Of a DNA stretch of 64,000 nucleotides, positions 42,645 to 53,287 are shown piece after piece (position 1 is the stretch's first letter; every line of letters begins with the position of its first letter). The notes beneath the pieces were generated by a model. The model worked only from the letters and a program-made list of their open reading frames with translations. It searched no databases and had not been told where the DNA came from. Origin of the DNA: Teratosphaeria epicoccoides (taxonomy: Eukaryota > Ascomycota > Dothideomycetes > Mycosphaerellales > Teratosphaeriaceae); assembly GCA_021401465.1 (NCBI GenBank), contig JADDMT010000019.1, positions 248,001 through 312,000 of the forward strand, in the 5' to 3' direction. A program made the position numbers and the translations under genes.

Positions 42645-43640
42645 ATGGACCTGGGCTACTTGGTCAAGCTTCACACTGAGCATCTTGCAGAGGCGAATAA
42701 GGCCCTACGTGCAGACACTGCGAGAGCAAAGGAGGTAGATGCAAAGTACAAGTTCACGGTTATGGAAGACGCTTCTGCAGAATTCGCCAAATGGCTAAGA
42801 GATGCGCGTACCATCAACGGAACGGGAAGCCATGCCAGGAAAGGCGAACGATCGGCCTGGTCTCGTGTGATTGCTCAAATCAAGGAGCATCAGACGAGTC
42901 TTGGAGGAGATTGGTCGTATTGGCGGCAGGATGCACACAAGGAACTTGATCATGCTAGACGGCGTGTGGAGGATACACGACGGAAGTTGGCAGAAGCACA
43001 AGCGTGGGAGCTTCTGCTGACAGAAGACGAAAGGAAGAAGCGGGAAGGCTGGAGCGAGGGAAGCAATGGGAAGCGGGTGAGAGGCAAGCTATGGAGAAAA
43101 GGCGGCTTTAAATGGAGGCCGAGGCGAAGGCGAGATTTCACAAGCAAGCTCAAAGGCACTGGGCGAGGGAAAAGCAGAGGAGACGGGAGCAGGAAGCTAA
43201 GGAGGAGCAGCAGAGGCGTGAGAAGCAGGCATGAGGAGAGTATGCGCGAGAAAAAAAAGCCACCTCGATCACCCTACAGAAAGTGAGGAATCATCGGCAG
43301 CAGGTGGTTGGTGCTCTGAAGGACTACTATATGCCACGCTGGCCAGCTTCCTTGATACGTTTGTCGAATCCTGCAACAACAAGGCTTGTTACAATAAGGC
43401 AGATCGTGCTCTCCAGGCCTGCCCCTACAGTGTCAGAAAGTGCTTTGTAGGTCTCAGTACGAGGTACTTGGGAGACTGGAAGATTCGATTTTACCTGGAT
43501 AGGTTTGCTAAGGGACGGTGAGACAGGGTAGTGCTTATGCAGAGGGAGGCGAAGGAGGTGTCTCAGGTTCTGCAGAATATGCATATGGAGGCGGTTGGGA
43601 GGCAGGAGGGAACGGTACGAGAAGGTGTGGTTGGGCAAGT
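42645..43640 (+). pseudogene. J-domain-like paralogue A, decayed
   Basis: From ATG 42645 a frame runs to 43286 and begins with a charged coiled-coil protein (LAEAQAWELLLTEDERKKRE). From about 43110 a second frame takes over (EAEAKARFHKQAQRHWAREK), with a TGA. A third stretch, ADRALQACPYSVRKCFVGLS and RFYLDRFAKG, at about 43400-43520 matches the signature block of the intact paralogue at 44651-45505 (RALKACQCNIRKCFAGLGVK and WHPDRFAKC). The next piece, REAKEVSQVLQNMHMEAVGR, continues in yet another frame at about 43545-43605 and matches the end of the intact copy (AKAKEVFVVVEEMYKEAVER). At least two frame changes and one stop therefore separate homologous parts. The His-Pro-Asp of the J-like motif has become Tyr-Leu-Asp. 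Introns could explain one break but not all. Confidence 0.62.
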
Positions 43641-44065
43641 GGTCAAGTGCATCGGTGCCAGATTGGGGCTTTTCTGAGTCCTGCAGTGGGTGGACTGTTC
43701 AGGGGCATGGTGCGCTGCCGGGACTGCTGATGCGGATTCTGCAGGATGCTACGCGAGGCTCAGCCCGGCGCGTCTCTACGCATGTTTCCAGGCCTCAGCC
43801 CCAAGGACTCAATTTGGTACTACGTGGGGCGTAGCTTTCGTGCTAACTCCTGCTTCCATCGCCATCCTCGCGGGAAAGCTAGCAGTGATCTATCCATCGA
43901 GGAGACCCATGGAGGTTCGCGACCAAAATGGAGTTCATTCACCAGTTTGCTGTCTTCTACCTGGAACACTGCACATATCCACCTGCATCGTTGTCTATGC
44001 GACTGGAGCTTTGATGGGCTTCGACGCTGTCTTCCGAGTTCTGCGAGACGATGGCAAGTCGTCAA
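43641..44065. other. Spacer between J-like copies A and B
   Basis: An open frame crosses part of this stretch without resemblance to the flanking family; no gene is supported. Confidence 0.4.
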
Positions 44066-44290
44066 GGCGCGGACCGCGCCCTGCAAGCCTGTGCCTGCAA
44101 TGTCAGAAAGTGCCTTGTCGGTCTCAACATCAGGGAGCTGACAGATTGGCGAAACAAGTGGCATCCGGACAAGTTTACCAGGTGTTTGGGGCGGTAAGAA
44201 AGTGGGTGCGCAGATGCAGAGGAAGGCTAACGAGGTCCGGAAAGGTGATGAGCCAAGTCAGATGGTTTCATCAGTCGAAGGATCGGTCGG
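44066..44290 (+). pseudogene. J-domain-like paralogue B, C-terminal fragment
   Basis: A fragment reads GADRALQACACNVRKCLVGL, then DWRNKWHPDKFTRCLGR, and stops (TAA) just before the next conserved segment, which appears in another frame as KVGAQMQRKANEVRKGDE. It retains the His-Pro-Asp motif lost in copy A. No N-terminal coiled-coil part is recognisable upstream, so this is a truncated and frameshifted copy of the family represented intact at 44651-45505. Confidence 0.6.
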
Positions 44291-44650
44291 CTCTTTGTTA
44301 TGGCTGGCGGCCGACTAACTAAGCTGCTTTCACATGCAAGACGGGAGTTGCCGAATCCAAACAAGTCTCATCGATCTTACATTCTCGACCTGACTACCTG
44401 ACCTTTCTCACTGACATCGAAAATTCGAACTGCAGTTTCTTCCGATCACGCATCGACGTCTCCAACGGATGCCGCTTGCCTTGGGCTATTACTCCGGGGC
44501 TGACAGGACGAGCTACAAACACGCAACCCGAACGCAGCACAGTCGGAGACAGCACACAATCAGCTCTTCGCTAGTCGGCTACGTTGAGGCGCTCTGCGAT
44601 ACCGTCGAGCAAGCACAAGCGCATCAGGATTTCATTCGAAGCAGCCAGCG

Positions 44651-45505
44651 ATGAACTCTGATCCCGCGATCGATGCGTGCCAACAGCGTGTCGTTGCGGC
44701 ACAACAAGCTGTAACTTACACGGCTTTCAGAGTCAAAGAGCTCGAGATGAAATGTCGAATCTTGGGGGATACCAGAGCTCAGGCTTGGGAAACTTCCATG
44801 AACGCACACGCAATCGACCAAACACTTGCTGGCTCAATCGCTGATGGTACCAACGACCCTGCAGAAGACGTAAATTGGGCTTACCTGGTCCAGAGACTCC
44901 ATGCCCGCCATGAGGAGTCTGCGATGGACTTGGACGAGTATGAGTGGCGGTTGCAGCACGCGAGAAACATGCTCAAAGAGTATTCTGAAGCAGTCAAGGA
45001 TGCAGAGAAGGCACTCGAGGATGCTTGGCAGCAGAAGAGAATTAGGCAAGAGGACTGGAGGCGTATGTATGAACAACTCGAGAAGGAAGGGGAGAAGATT
45101 CGCGATCGCAGGCACAAGCGGCAAAAGAAGGAGAAGACCATCACCACGCAAGAGGTCAAGTTGTTCCGGCAGCAGTCGACGGAGATGTCTAAAGACTACA
45201 CGGCGCTGGCTGTGTTTCCTGACCCGCCATCGGAGCCGTGCAAGCGCGTTTCGTGCCTGAGCGATTCTCGCGCCCTCAAGGCTTGCCAATGCAATATCAG
45301 GAAGTGCTTTGCGGGTCTAGGTGTCAAGAAGCTGAAGGTGGAGAGGAGGAAATGGCACCCGGATAGGTTTGCCAAGTGTCAGGTGGACAGGAAGGTGGTG
45401 AGGGAGATGGAGGCGAAGGCTAAGGAGGTGTTCGTGGTTGTTGAGGAGATGTATAAGGAGGCTGTGGAGAGAGAGAGGGAATGGCTGGAGGATGAGGGGG
45501 ATTGA
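44651..45505 (+). CDS. Coiled-coil protein with J-domain-like WHPDRF block, intact paralogue C
   Basis: Single-exon protein of 284 residues from ATG 44651. Residues 1-180 are predicted coiled coil (EKALEDAWQQKRIRQEDWRR, QLEKEGEKIRDRRHKRQKKE). The C-terminal part carries the family block RALKACQCNIRKCFAGLGVK, RRKWHPDRFAKC, then EMEAKAKEVFVVVEEMYKEA. The His-Pro-Asp followed by Arg-Phe and the two flanking helices resemble helices II-III of a J domain, in which HPD stimulates Hsp70 ATPase; the rest of a standard J domain (DYYxxLGV start) is not clear, so co-chaperone activity is inference. I recall similar WHPDRF proteins as an expanded family in Dothideomycetes, but this was not checked. Two decayed copies lie directly upstream in the same orientation. 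Confidence 0.7.
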   Translation: MNSDPAIDACQQRVVAAQQAVTYTAFRVKELEMKCRILGDTRAQAWETSMNAHAIDQTLAGSIADGTNDPAEDVNWAYLVQRLHARHEESAMDLDEYEWRLQHARNMLKEYSEAVKDAEKALEDAWQQKRIRQEDWRRMYEQLEKEGEKIRDRRHKRQKKEKTITTQEVKLFRQQSTEMSKDYTALAVFPDPPSEPCKRVSCLSDSRALKACQCNIRKCFAGLGVKKLKVERRKWHPDRFAKCQVDRKVVREMEAKAKEVFVVVEEMYKEAVEREREWLEDEGD

Positions 45506-47222
45506 GAGCGGTAGGAGGATGAGGTGGGACAGAGCAGTTGGGGCGAGTCACTCCCTTGCTATCCAGCTTTTGGGGAGCACAGCGTTTTTCTATGGCTCGT
45601 CTTGTTCACTGGGCGCTGTGTGTTAGCGTGGAGCTCGCGGTGTGACGATCAGGTTCGTCAACAGGGCTGATATGGCGAGTGGTTACAAGATCCATTTTGA
45701 TCATGGTGCACTCAGCAGTATGGAATCAAGCTGCATACCTGGCCTTTCAGAAATGCGTGCGGCACGATACAAATGTCCTGATGCGGCTGCCTGCTGCTGT
45801 TGATAGGGACATCGGCCCGGGCGACGACATGTCTCATTTCGTGATCGACAGGGTCACACCAATGCAAGCGATCGTGATGACCACACGCGACGGACTTCCG
45901 GAGCCACCAAAGAGCCCCAAGACCAAAGCTTGTCTGTCACATGCATCCTGCTGCATCTTGGAAGCTATGACCAAGAGTAGTCACCGCTCATGCCCGGGCA
46001 GACGAGCAGGCTCGTCCAATGCCTGCTTATGTCTCGCTCCAGGTCAAGTGAAACACGTCGTCTCTCCTGTCGCTCGACATCCGTCGTTTTGCAAGGACAA
46101 CGACCGAAGGCTCTCGAGTCAATCACAAGTATCTGCTGGCAAGGGAAGCATACTCTCAGGGGATGACATTAGCCATAGTCAGGGCTGTTGCGATTACTCG
46201 TGGCTCTGTAGAAGAAGTCAATTGCGTCCGAATAAGCTCTCATGTGTCGAGGCTGGTGCGTACCATGTCTCCAGCACCACAGCTTCCAAGGATGCAGCTT
46301 CGGATGTACCGCTATCCGTACCCGCTACTCCCCCATGGGAATGGAGTGGAGGGGGAGATGGCTGTTTTCCCGGAGAACAGTCGTAGACCAAGGGGGAACG
46401 AGTGGTACTAGCAGAACTGGACAGGGTACCCACGTGGAACGCCTTACCGCTCACCGGCTCACACCAGCTTTCATCGCGTACCCGAAAAGACCAGCTAGAG
46501 ACCATTCGAGATGATCTGCGGACGATGCCCTGTCATGTCCTGGGTGCTACGCGAAGGGCCTAGGTGTCAAAGCCGTATGGGATCTCGACAATACATCCGG
46601 GGGCGTCTCATAGCACGAAAGCACAACGCCTGCAGACACAAACGCATCAGCAAGGCCCTGGGAGTTTCAAAATGACAAGAATAGCAGCATTCCGCCTCGA
46701 ACGAGCCAGAAAGAGACCGCGTCTTCCACGCAATGGATACGACCACACCCTCAGCTAAGCAATACGCCCGCAGGGATGTTGAGACATCGCTATGTCTGCT
46801 AGTGGCACCATCGTCAAGTTCTGCGATTACCACCACCGACCAGTCTTGCATCGATTTCTCCTAGTGCGGATCACGTTGACGGCAGCAGCTCGGGGAGAAC
46901 GATCCGGTGACAACGATATGGCGTGGCTCGATATCGTGATGCGACATCATTGATGAGCACATCGGCTGGCGGTCCAAAATGGTGTTTTCCAGAGAGCCCC
47001 AGCTTCCCATCATGATCAGCCAGTGCAGACCCATATCGAAGTTGGCCTGCACACCAAGGGCGTCAAGACTGCGAACCCTGAGGCCTCTATACTTACAGAC
47101 TATACTCAAAACCCAGGCGACGACGAAAATTCGCCACTGCTGCCAAGCAAACTTGTCAGTAGACACAGAGACACCATCCTTTCCCCCGGAACCCCCTCAT
47201 CCCCAAGAGGACGGGCACAGCC
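45506..47222. other. Gene-poor 1.7-kb stretch
   Basis: A plus-strand frame of 235 codons (45679-46386) begins at GTG, has no domain, and is Ser/Cys-rich in a non-secretory way; I do not call it. No repeat or mobile element is evident. The right end is the promoter of the secreted protein gene. Confidence 0.4.
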
Positions 47223-47360
47223 ATGCCCCTTGGAGCACTCTTCGCGATACTGGCCTCCCTCCTCCTCCTCCTCTTCGCAACCACAACGACCGCCTGTGCG
47301 GCCTACAAACATTGCGTGTGCTACGATACCCTTTCAAATGGTACGCCCTGCCCTCCAGTA

Positions 47361-47400
<40 letters not shown>

Positions 47401-47804
47401 ACACCACCACACACACAGACACACTAACCCGCCCGGCCACCACAGCCATGAACTTCACCCTCACAGAGCTGGTCTGCAAAGCCACGCGCAGCGAAGCCTA
47501 CTACCTCGAGAACGACGGCTGCTACCAGCCCGAGCTCAACAACGACTTTGGCAACTGCGCGTGGCGCAAGGCCTGCAACATACAGTACGGCGAGGTCAAC
47601 CCGGATACCAACCATCATTTTGTTGACTGGTGCGCGGGCAAGACGGACAAGTCCAGATTGAAGAGTCTGGAGCACTTCGTCAAGTGGAACCCCGCGGTCG
47701 ACAAGGACGATTGGAAGCATTCGGGCAACGGCCATTGGCAGAATGGGGCGTGGGTGCAGGATCCGCCGGATTATGAAGATGGGGCTTTGCATTCTGGGCA
47801 GTGA
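47223..47804 (+). CDS. Secreted cysteine-rich protein, 158 residues, two exons
   Basis: Exon 1 (47223-47340) encodes a strong signal peptide, MPLGALFAILASLLLLLFAT, then TTTTACAAYKHCVCYDTLSN. A 105-nt phase-1 intron (GTACGC...CACTAACC...CCACAG) contains a run of 36 C. Exon 2 (47446-47804) continues NFTLTELVCKATRSEAYYLE, DGCYQPELNNDFGNCAWRKAC and HFVDWCAGKTDK, ending in a Trp/Asp/Gly-rich tail HWQNGAWVQDPPDYEDG. Seven to eight cysteines fall in the secreted part depending on the cleavage site. Reading through the intron is also open but would insert a poly-Pro tract, so splicing is preferred for its good sites and for joining two Cys-rich halves. No family is recognised. It is a candidate apoplastic effector or surface protein; that role is inference. 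Confidence 0.72.
47365..47400. repeat. 36-nt poly-C homopolymer inside an intron
   Basis: An uninterrupted run of 36 C, followed at once by an ACACCACCAC string. It lies between the donor and branch site of the secreted-protein intron. Confidence 0.9.
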
Positions 47805-49216
47805 CCATGCACGCACGCAGCCGACGTACAGGGAGGGTGGGGGAAGGATCACCGTCTGTGGGGGTTTTTTCTCCAGCATTTGTGGGTGCGACGGCGGCGG
47901 CGGAGATGTGGAGGGGCCTTTGCGGGGAGGGGTGGCGGAGCCCGTTCGATGGGGGAGAGAGGCCAGAGCGAGCATGCAACAGAGCTATCAGATCACGACA
48001 GTAGTTATGACACACGTCGCTCCTCACGCACTGGCCTTGATCCACCATAATCCAGCGTTGGCCAAGACGCCACAATGCGCGACGGGGGGGTTTTAGTTCC
48101 TCACGCGATGTCCGGCTAAGCGCATGGCGTCAGCGGAATCCGAGATCTGAGACCTACGTTAGTGGGGCGCTTTCCCAGGCATGGGATCGTATGGGAGGCG
48201 AGGAAGGAATGTGCAAGCGTTTTGGTGTGATCGCCTCTTGGATCGTTGCCGGGAGAAAGGGCACCCCCACCTGGACCTGTGGCGTAATTCAGTCCCTGCT
48301 CGCTCGACATCCTGCATGCCCCCCTGCCTTAGTGTCCTGGGCGCACAGCACGTCACTCCGGGCCAATGGCACGTGGCACCCATCACCAAACAGCAAGGGC
48401 ACGTGGCACCCATCCCCGAATGGCAAGGGGAGGGGGCCTTGCAAAGCCCAGGTAATGTCGCTGGACGTGAAAGAAGTCCAACGGACCTTCCGCAACAACA
48501 ACACCACCCGTCCACAGCCGTGCCCGCCCCAGCCAGCCACTCGAGAACGACGCCCTGCCCCCGAAAAAAGGACAAAAAAACCCCCCTTGAACGAGCATCA
48601 GACCATCCAGCCAGGCACTGGAACAGCGTCCCGGTCCCCGACTCGCGAAGCTGAACCCACCCGCCCAGTTCCCTCGTGAGTGCCTGCCCCCTTTTACCTG
48701 AAATGGACATGCAGGAAGGCAAAGTGCAGGAGCCCCGTCGATCTAGGTACTCAGATGATTGGAAGACCTCTTCTCCCAAATGCGCAAAATGCCATTTTTC
48801 TTCCTCGCCACCCAAGAATGCAGTCCGTCCCTTCTTCGACTCCGAGTAGCCGAAGCGGGTGGATAATTTGGGTGTCGTCGCAAACCACCCCATACAGACT
48901 TGGGGAGGGGAAGCGCTCGAGCAGCGTCGTCGTCGGCAGCAGGTAGCTGCGAGCCCTGTCTATCTGTCGTCTGTCAGGAGTCCAAGATGCCGCCGGGGGG
49001 GGGGGGGGGGTTTTCCATGAAACAGCGTCTGCACATCGTCTCTCAAGGTCCGCCGACAGACACAGCTGTAATCGATGGGGATTTGGAAAAGCGCTCATCG
49101 AGCAAGAGAATCACATCCACTCCTCTAAACATTGTCCTCCCCACCCAGCCTCCGACGCCACCTGATTTCCCCAGACTCCCCCCCCCCGGCCTCACACACC
49201 ACGTGCCTCCACGCAC
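47805..49216. other. Intergenic stretch with G-rich tracts
   Basis: It contains imperfect tandem copies of a GGGCACGTGGCACCCATC unit at about 48.36-48.43 kb and a run of 16 G at 48995-49010. A minus-strand ATG frame of 244 codons (48159-48893) passes through the repeats, is Cys/Gly/Arg-rich without a domain and is not called. Confidence 0.45.
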
Positions 49217-51804
49217 TCAAAACTCCCCACTCAACCCCACCAACCTCCTCTCCGCCAACTCCGCAATTCTCAGCCCCAACGCATCCCTCTCAAATCTCCT
49301 CGCAATCTTCCGCGCCGCCTCCAACATCCTGCCCGTCCGATCCCTCATCAGTCCGGCCAGCTCCAGCGCCTTCATGCTCCTCTCCTCGCCCTCGCGACAC
49401 TCGGCAGCCAAGAGCTGCAAAACCGCCTTGTCGACCTCCCGCTCCAGCACCACGCCCTCGTCCCTCTGCGCGGACGTTGCGGCCGTATGGTCGAGGAGGT
49501 CTTGGTGCAGGGAGTGGAAGAGGGAGGCGCGGACGAACGTCTCCTCGAGACCGCGTTGGTGTGCGGCCTCGCGGTTGCGGTCGTCGTCGTCATCGTCAGT
49601 GGCGGCGTCCGGGGCGGAGGAGACGGGGATGTGGAAGGCAAAGTCGGAGAGGAGAGGGCGCGGGAAGTAGGGGGATTCTTCGCCGCCTTTGAGGATGATG
49701 CAGTGGAATTTGTTGTCCGCGACCGCGACGGGCCAGTAGGATTCTTCTTTCTTGCCGCTGGCGAGGCGGTCGAGAGTTTTGGTGTCGAGGAGGGGCACCC
49801 ATTTCGCTTGGCCGGGCGTTCGCCAGTGCAGGAGGATCAGAAGTACGCCGTCGGTGTCGTAGATGCATGGGTCGCCTTTGTCGCTGAAGAAGACTGAGCG
49901 GAGCTCGACGCCCGGTGGGAGTGCCAGAATGTCTTCCGATTGGAATGTTTCGTCGCGTCTGACGTGCTCGACCGTGTAGGTGAGTTGGGTGACGCCGGAG
50001 CCAGAGACGGCGCCGTTGCCGACAGTCATCACGTAGTCTCGGAAACTGGCGCACGTGACGGCTGGCGTTGACTTCTGCCTGTACACTTTGAGCGGGACGC
50101 CAAAGAGCGAATAGATTCTGACATAACCCGCAGTCGTGGTCGCCACGATACATGTGTCGCTTAAGCTGATCGATGTGATGTCTTCACCAGCAGGCAAAGG
50201 CGTTCGCCAGTCTGTCCGCGCCGTCCAGGTTTCATGTGGGCGATAGTAGAGCATCGCTCGCTTCTCGGTTTGGCCAGAAGGTGGACAGGAGAAGAGAGCG
50301 CCCTTGTCGTTGAGACATGCTTTGTCGTACTTGTACGGATCAGTGAAGTGGAAATCGCGGTGTTCTTGTCTGTCGTAGAACTCTACAGTGACCGTGTGGT
50401 GGGTGTCCTGATTGACGGTCCAAGCGAAGCCTGTGAGATTCAGACAGAGATAGCGTCGGTTGCCCTTCCACGGCGTACTGCCCGGCTGGAAGGGCTCGTG
50501 GAGTTGCGGTTGCCATGCTGAGAGATGTGAATTCTGCGCCCTTTTCGCAGGACGGCCCGCGAGTGCAGCACCGTTGCGCTTACCATGAAGATTCGGCTGC
50601 TCGGCATACCCAGCTCCATCATCGTCCTCGATGAAGCCTGCGCCGTCCTCGGACATGGTGTCCGGATGTGGGCCGAGCAAGTCGTCCAGCTCGTCCTCTT
50701 CTGTGGTTGGATGAACTCCATTGGATTTGTGACGATTCGGTATTTGCTTACGGGCATCGCCAGAGACTTCCGAGAGGGGATCGCCGTTCATTGGAGCGGC
50801 TTGCAAAGCGATCTTGAGATGCCTCGTGTGCTCCTGAGGGACGAATTCGGTGCGGATGAAGAGCTCGCCATTGTTGTTGGTGTAAGACAGGATGTTGTCC
50901 GTGGGATGCCACGCCATGGCCAATATGGGGTGCTGAACGTCATCAAAGTTCTGGATCATGCGCTGGGATCGTGTTTCCCAAAGGCACAGCCCATTTGCGA
51001 TATCTGCCGTCGCGAGGAGCGCGCCATTGTGGGACCACGCTGCGGCGCTGAGGTCTGCCCTGTGGCCGCCCGTGAATGCTTTTTGACGGGACCAATCGCT
51101 GCGAGCGACCACTTGAAAGTCTACCAGATTCGTGAGCACGGCGTCGAAATGGCTGAGCTGTCGTCCCGGCACTCACCTCGCGCGGCAGTCGGAACCGCAA
51201 AAGCCCTCCCATCGGGATGCCAGTGGACCTTTGTGCTTGCCTCTGCATCCGCCCCAACCATGTTGATGAGACCGTCTTTCCGCTTCAGCAGAGCCGGCGG
51301 TTCCGAGCTCAAGGAGTAGATGTAGACCATGCCGTCGATGCAGGAGACGGCCAGCATGGTGCCACTGACATCAAAGCTGACATGCTTGACCGGGCGAGCC
51401 TGCTCGCGGAGATAGACGACCTTCTGCACGTCTCTCGTGTGGACGACTTTGACCTCGGTCTCGTCGCCGGCCACGGCACACCACTCGCCATCTCTGCTCA
51501 GAGCCAGATCGCGGACGGGGAGGGTGGAGCGGGTCAAGAGGCGGTCCATGTTGTTGGTCAGAAGCGAGAATTTGGTGACGCTGCCATCCTCGGCGGCGAC
51601 GACGAAGAAGTCGTTGCTTGCAGCCACGGCGGTATGGTTGTCGGTGTTGACATCGACAATGGCGGGCTCGTCGTCGCTGCCATGCTGGAAGATGCGATGG
51701 GCTCCGTTCGGGCCGACGGTGATGAGCTTCCGTCCATTGGGAGTGTAGGCCAGATATGTCGGGCCGGGCGCGTGAGCAGGACGAGCTTTGATCCTCGTCG
51801 TCAT
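49217..51804 (-). CDS. Ctf4/Mcl1 (AND-1) replisome hub protein
   Basis: WD40 and SepB-domain protein that bridges the CMG helicase to DNA polymerase alpha-primase and supports sister-chromatid cohesion. Exon 1 (51804-51177) and exon 2 (51120-49217) are joined over a 56-nt intron (GTGAGT...CTGGTAG) to give 843 residues. WD repeats occupy about 1-310, for example TYLAYTPNGRKLITVG, LALSRDGEWCAVAGDE and AWSHNGALLATADIANGLCLW. An acidic linker (EDELDDLLGPHPDTMSEDGA) leads into the middle propeller, recognisable by RRYLCLNLTGFAWTVNQDTH, VEFYDRQEHRDFHFTDPYKYD and GVELRSVFFSDKGDPCIYD. The C-terminal helical bundle is Glu/Arg-rich. It lacks the HMG box of the animal protein, as expected in fungi. The first exon alone ends shortly after the donor, so the intron is required. 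Confidence 0.93.
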
Positions 51805-52026
51805 GGTGGACGGTGGTATTGTGGTTTTGTTGGGGGGCGGGGGAGGAGGGGGGGGGGAGGGGGAGGGTGATGGTTTCGATTTTACGCGTCTCGCGTCGCG
51901 TTGGCGTCAAAGTGGAGAGACACGTCCACTCTGGTGAGCTCGATAATCATGGAGATATGCATAAATCTGCACCGGGGGTTTCACGGTTTGCTTAAACACA
52001 CACAAACACACACAAACACACCCACA

Positions 52027-52059
<33 letters not shown>

Positions 52060-52156
52060 CAACAACTACTCGACCAACACAGATTCATTAATAGCACATC
52101 AAATTCTCAATCAATACCAACTCCTCCACCCAAATCGCATCCACTTATAGCACAAC
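51805..52156. promoter_or_regulatory. Bidirectional promoter between Ctf4/Mcl1 and CHZ1
   Basis: Only 352 bp separate the two start codons. It includes a G-rich tract near the Ctf4 start (51832-51869) and a CA-rich microsatellite (51996-52058) in the likely CHZ1 leader. Confidence 0.55.
51996..52058. repeat. CA-rich microsatellite
   Basis: ACACACAAAC-type units followed by a pure CA run of about 13 dinucleotides. Confidence 0.9.
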
Positions 52157-52596
52157 ATGTCCCACGACGAGAGCAACGGCGTGCCGGCGCAACAGCCCTC
52201 GGACGTGGACATGGCCTCACCCGAGCAGGCCGCCAAGGACAACGTGGCCTCCAAGGGCAAGGGCAGGGCGGCCGAGGAGAAGGCGCGCGTGGAGGAGAGT
52301 GAGGAGGAGGAAAGCGAGGAGGAGCAGGTAGGTCCCGATGGTGGCGGTCACATTGCCTGTCGAAGCATTGTATTGATGCAAATTCTGCGTAGGGCGACGG
52401 CGACGGCGACGGCGAGGTCGAGGAGGGCGATGAGGACAACATGGAGGAGATCGACATGGACAACATTGTCCAGTCTCGCACCCGCGGCAAGAACATCGAC
52501 TACGCCGAGGCCGCCAAGCAGCTCGATGACGAGGATGAGGACGATGAGGACGACGAGGACTTTGAGGATGACGGCGATGACAGGATGGAGGAGTGA
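52157..52596 (+). CDS. CHZ1: CHZ1-type histone H2A.Z-H2B chaperone
   Basis: Small acidic protein of 124 residues encoded by two exons, 52157-52327 and 52393-52596; the 65-nt phase-0 intron is GTAGGT...TGCGTAG. The CHZ motif that binds the histone dimer is in exon 2: NMEEIDMDNIVQSRTRGKNI followed by DYAEAAKQL. On both sides are Glu- and Asp-rich tracts (EESEEEESEEEQ; a GDGDGDGE run; a C-terminal DDEDEDDEDDED-type tail). This is the expected layout for the chaperone that delivers H2A.Z-H2B to the SWR1 remodeler. The intron lies exactly where the acidic tract meets the CHZ motif; without splicing the motif is out of frame. It is head to head with the replisome gene Ctf4/Mcl1. Confidence 0.92.
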
Positions 52597-53287
52597 GCGT
52601 GCACCACCGCACACTCACCCCTCACCCCTTCCAATCTCTGGATGGCGAGCGGCCAGATCGACCGCCACCAGCGTGTGGCCACGGATCTGCATATGCGATG
52701 CGGCTTGCGTCAAACGAGGCGCCAGGAATAGCGGACGATGGGTGGTGATGGATACCGGCCGGTAAGCATTGGAGCGACCGACGGGAAACGGCCTTCTCGG
52801 GCAATCCAAGGGTCGGACGTATGTATCACAAGCGCAGTACAGCACGCAATCCACCAAACCCATGTATACGCTTCATTGACAGAGAAATCAACATGTCCCG
52901 CTCCAACGCAAACGTCAAACTGGTGGCCGGCGAGGGTTGGAAGGCCGGGGCGGGGGGGGGGGGATTAAGGGAAGGGATACCTTGATCGAGTCTGCCATCA
53001 AGGTCCCGTCCCGGTCCAATCCACCAACCGCATTTCTCGCTGAGTCACGCTGACCACTCGGAACTTTCCGCTAGGAGGCACCGCACGGAGAGTCACTGAG
53101 TCATGCACCACTCCCTCCTGTGTTGGACGATAGGCTCAGATTGGCCATCAGGGTGAAAAGACCGTGATGGCTGCTGCTGGGCACCAGACGACGCTCGGCG
53201 AGATGAGACCGCACTGTGAATTTCGTCGTGTTGCGCAGAGCCCGAGATCACACACCAGTCAGGTCGTTGAGCACGTTGCTGTACACA
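52597..53287. other. Intergenic stretch, no supported gene
   Basis: 3' flank of CHZ1 and promoter of the CobW gene. A G-rich homopolymer lies at about 52.95 kb. No coding content recognised. Confidence 0.5.

Noticed and set aside
45679..46386. Plus-strand open frame of 235 codons
   Set aside because: Starts at GTG, has no domain, and composition is not clearly coding.
48159..48893. Minus-strand ATG frame of 244 codons, Cys/Gly-rich
   Set aside because: Crosses imperfect tandem repeats and G/C-rich simple sequence; Cys content comes from base composition; no signal peptide.
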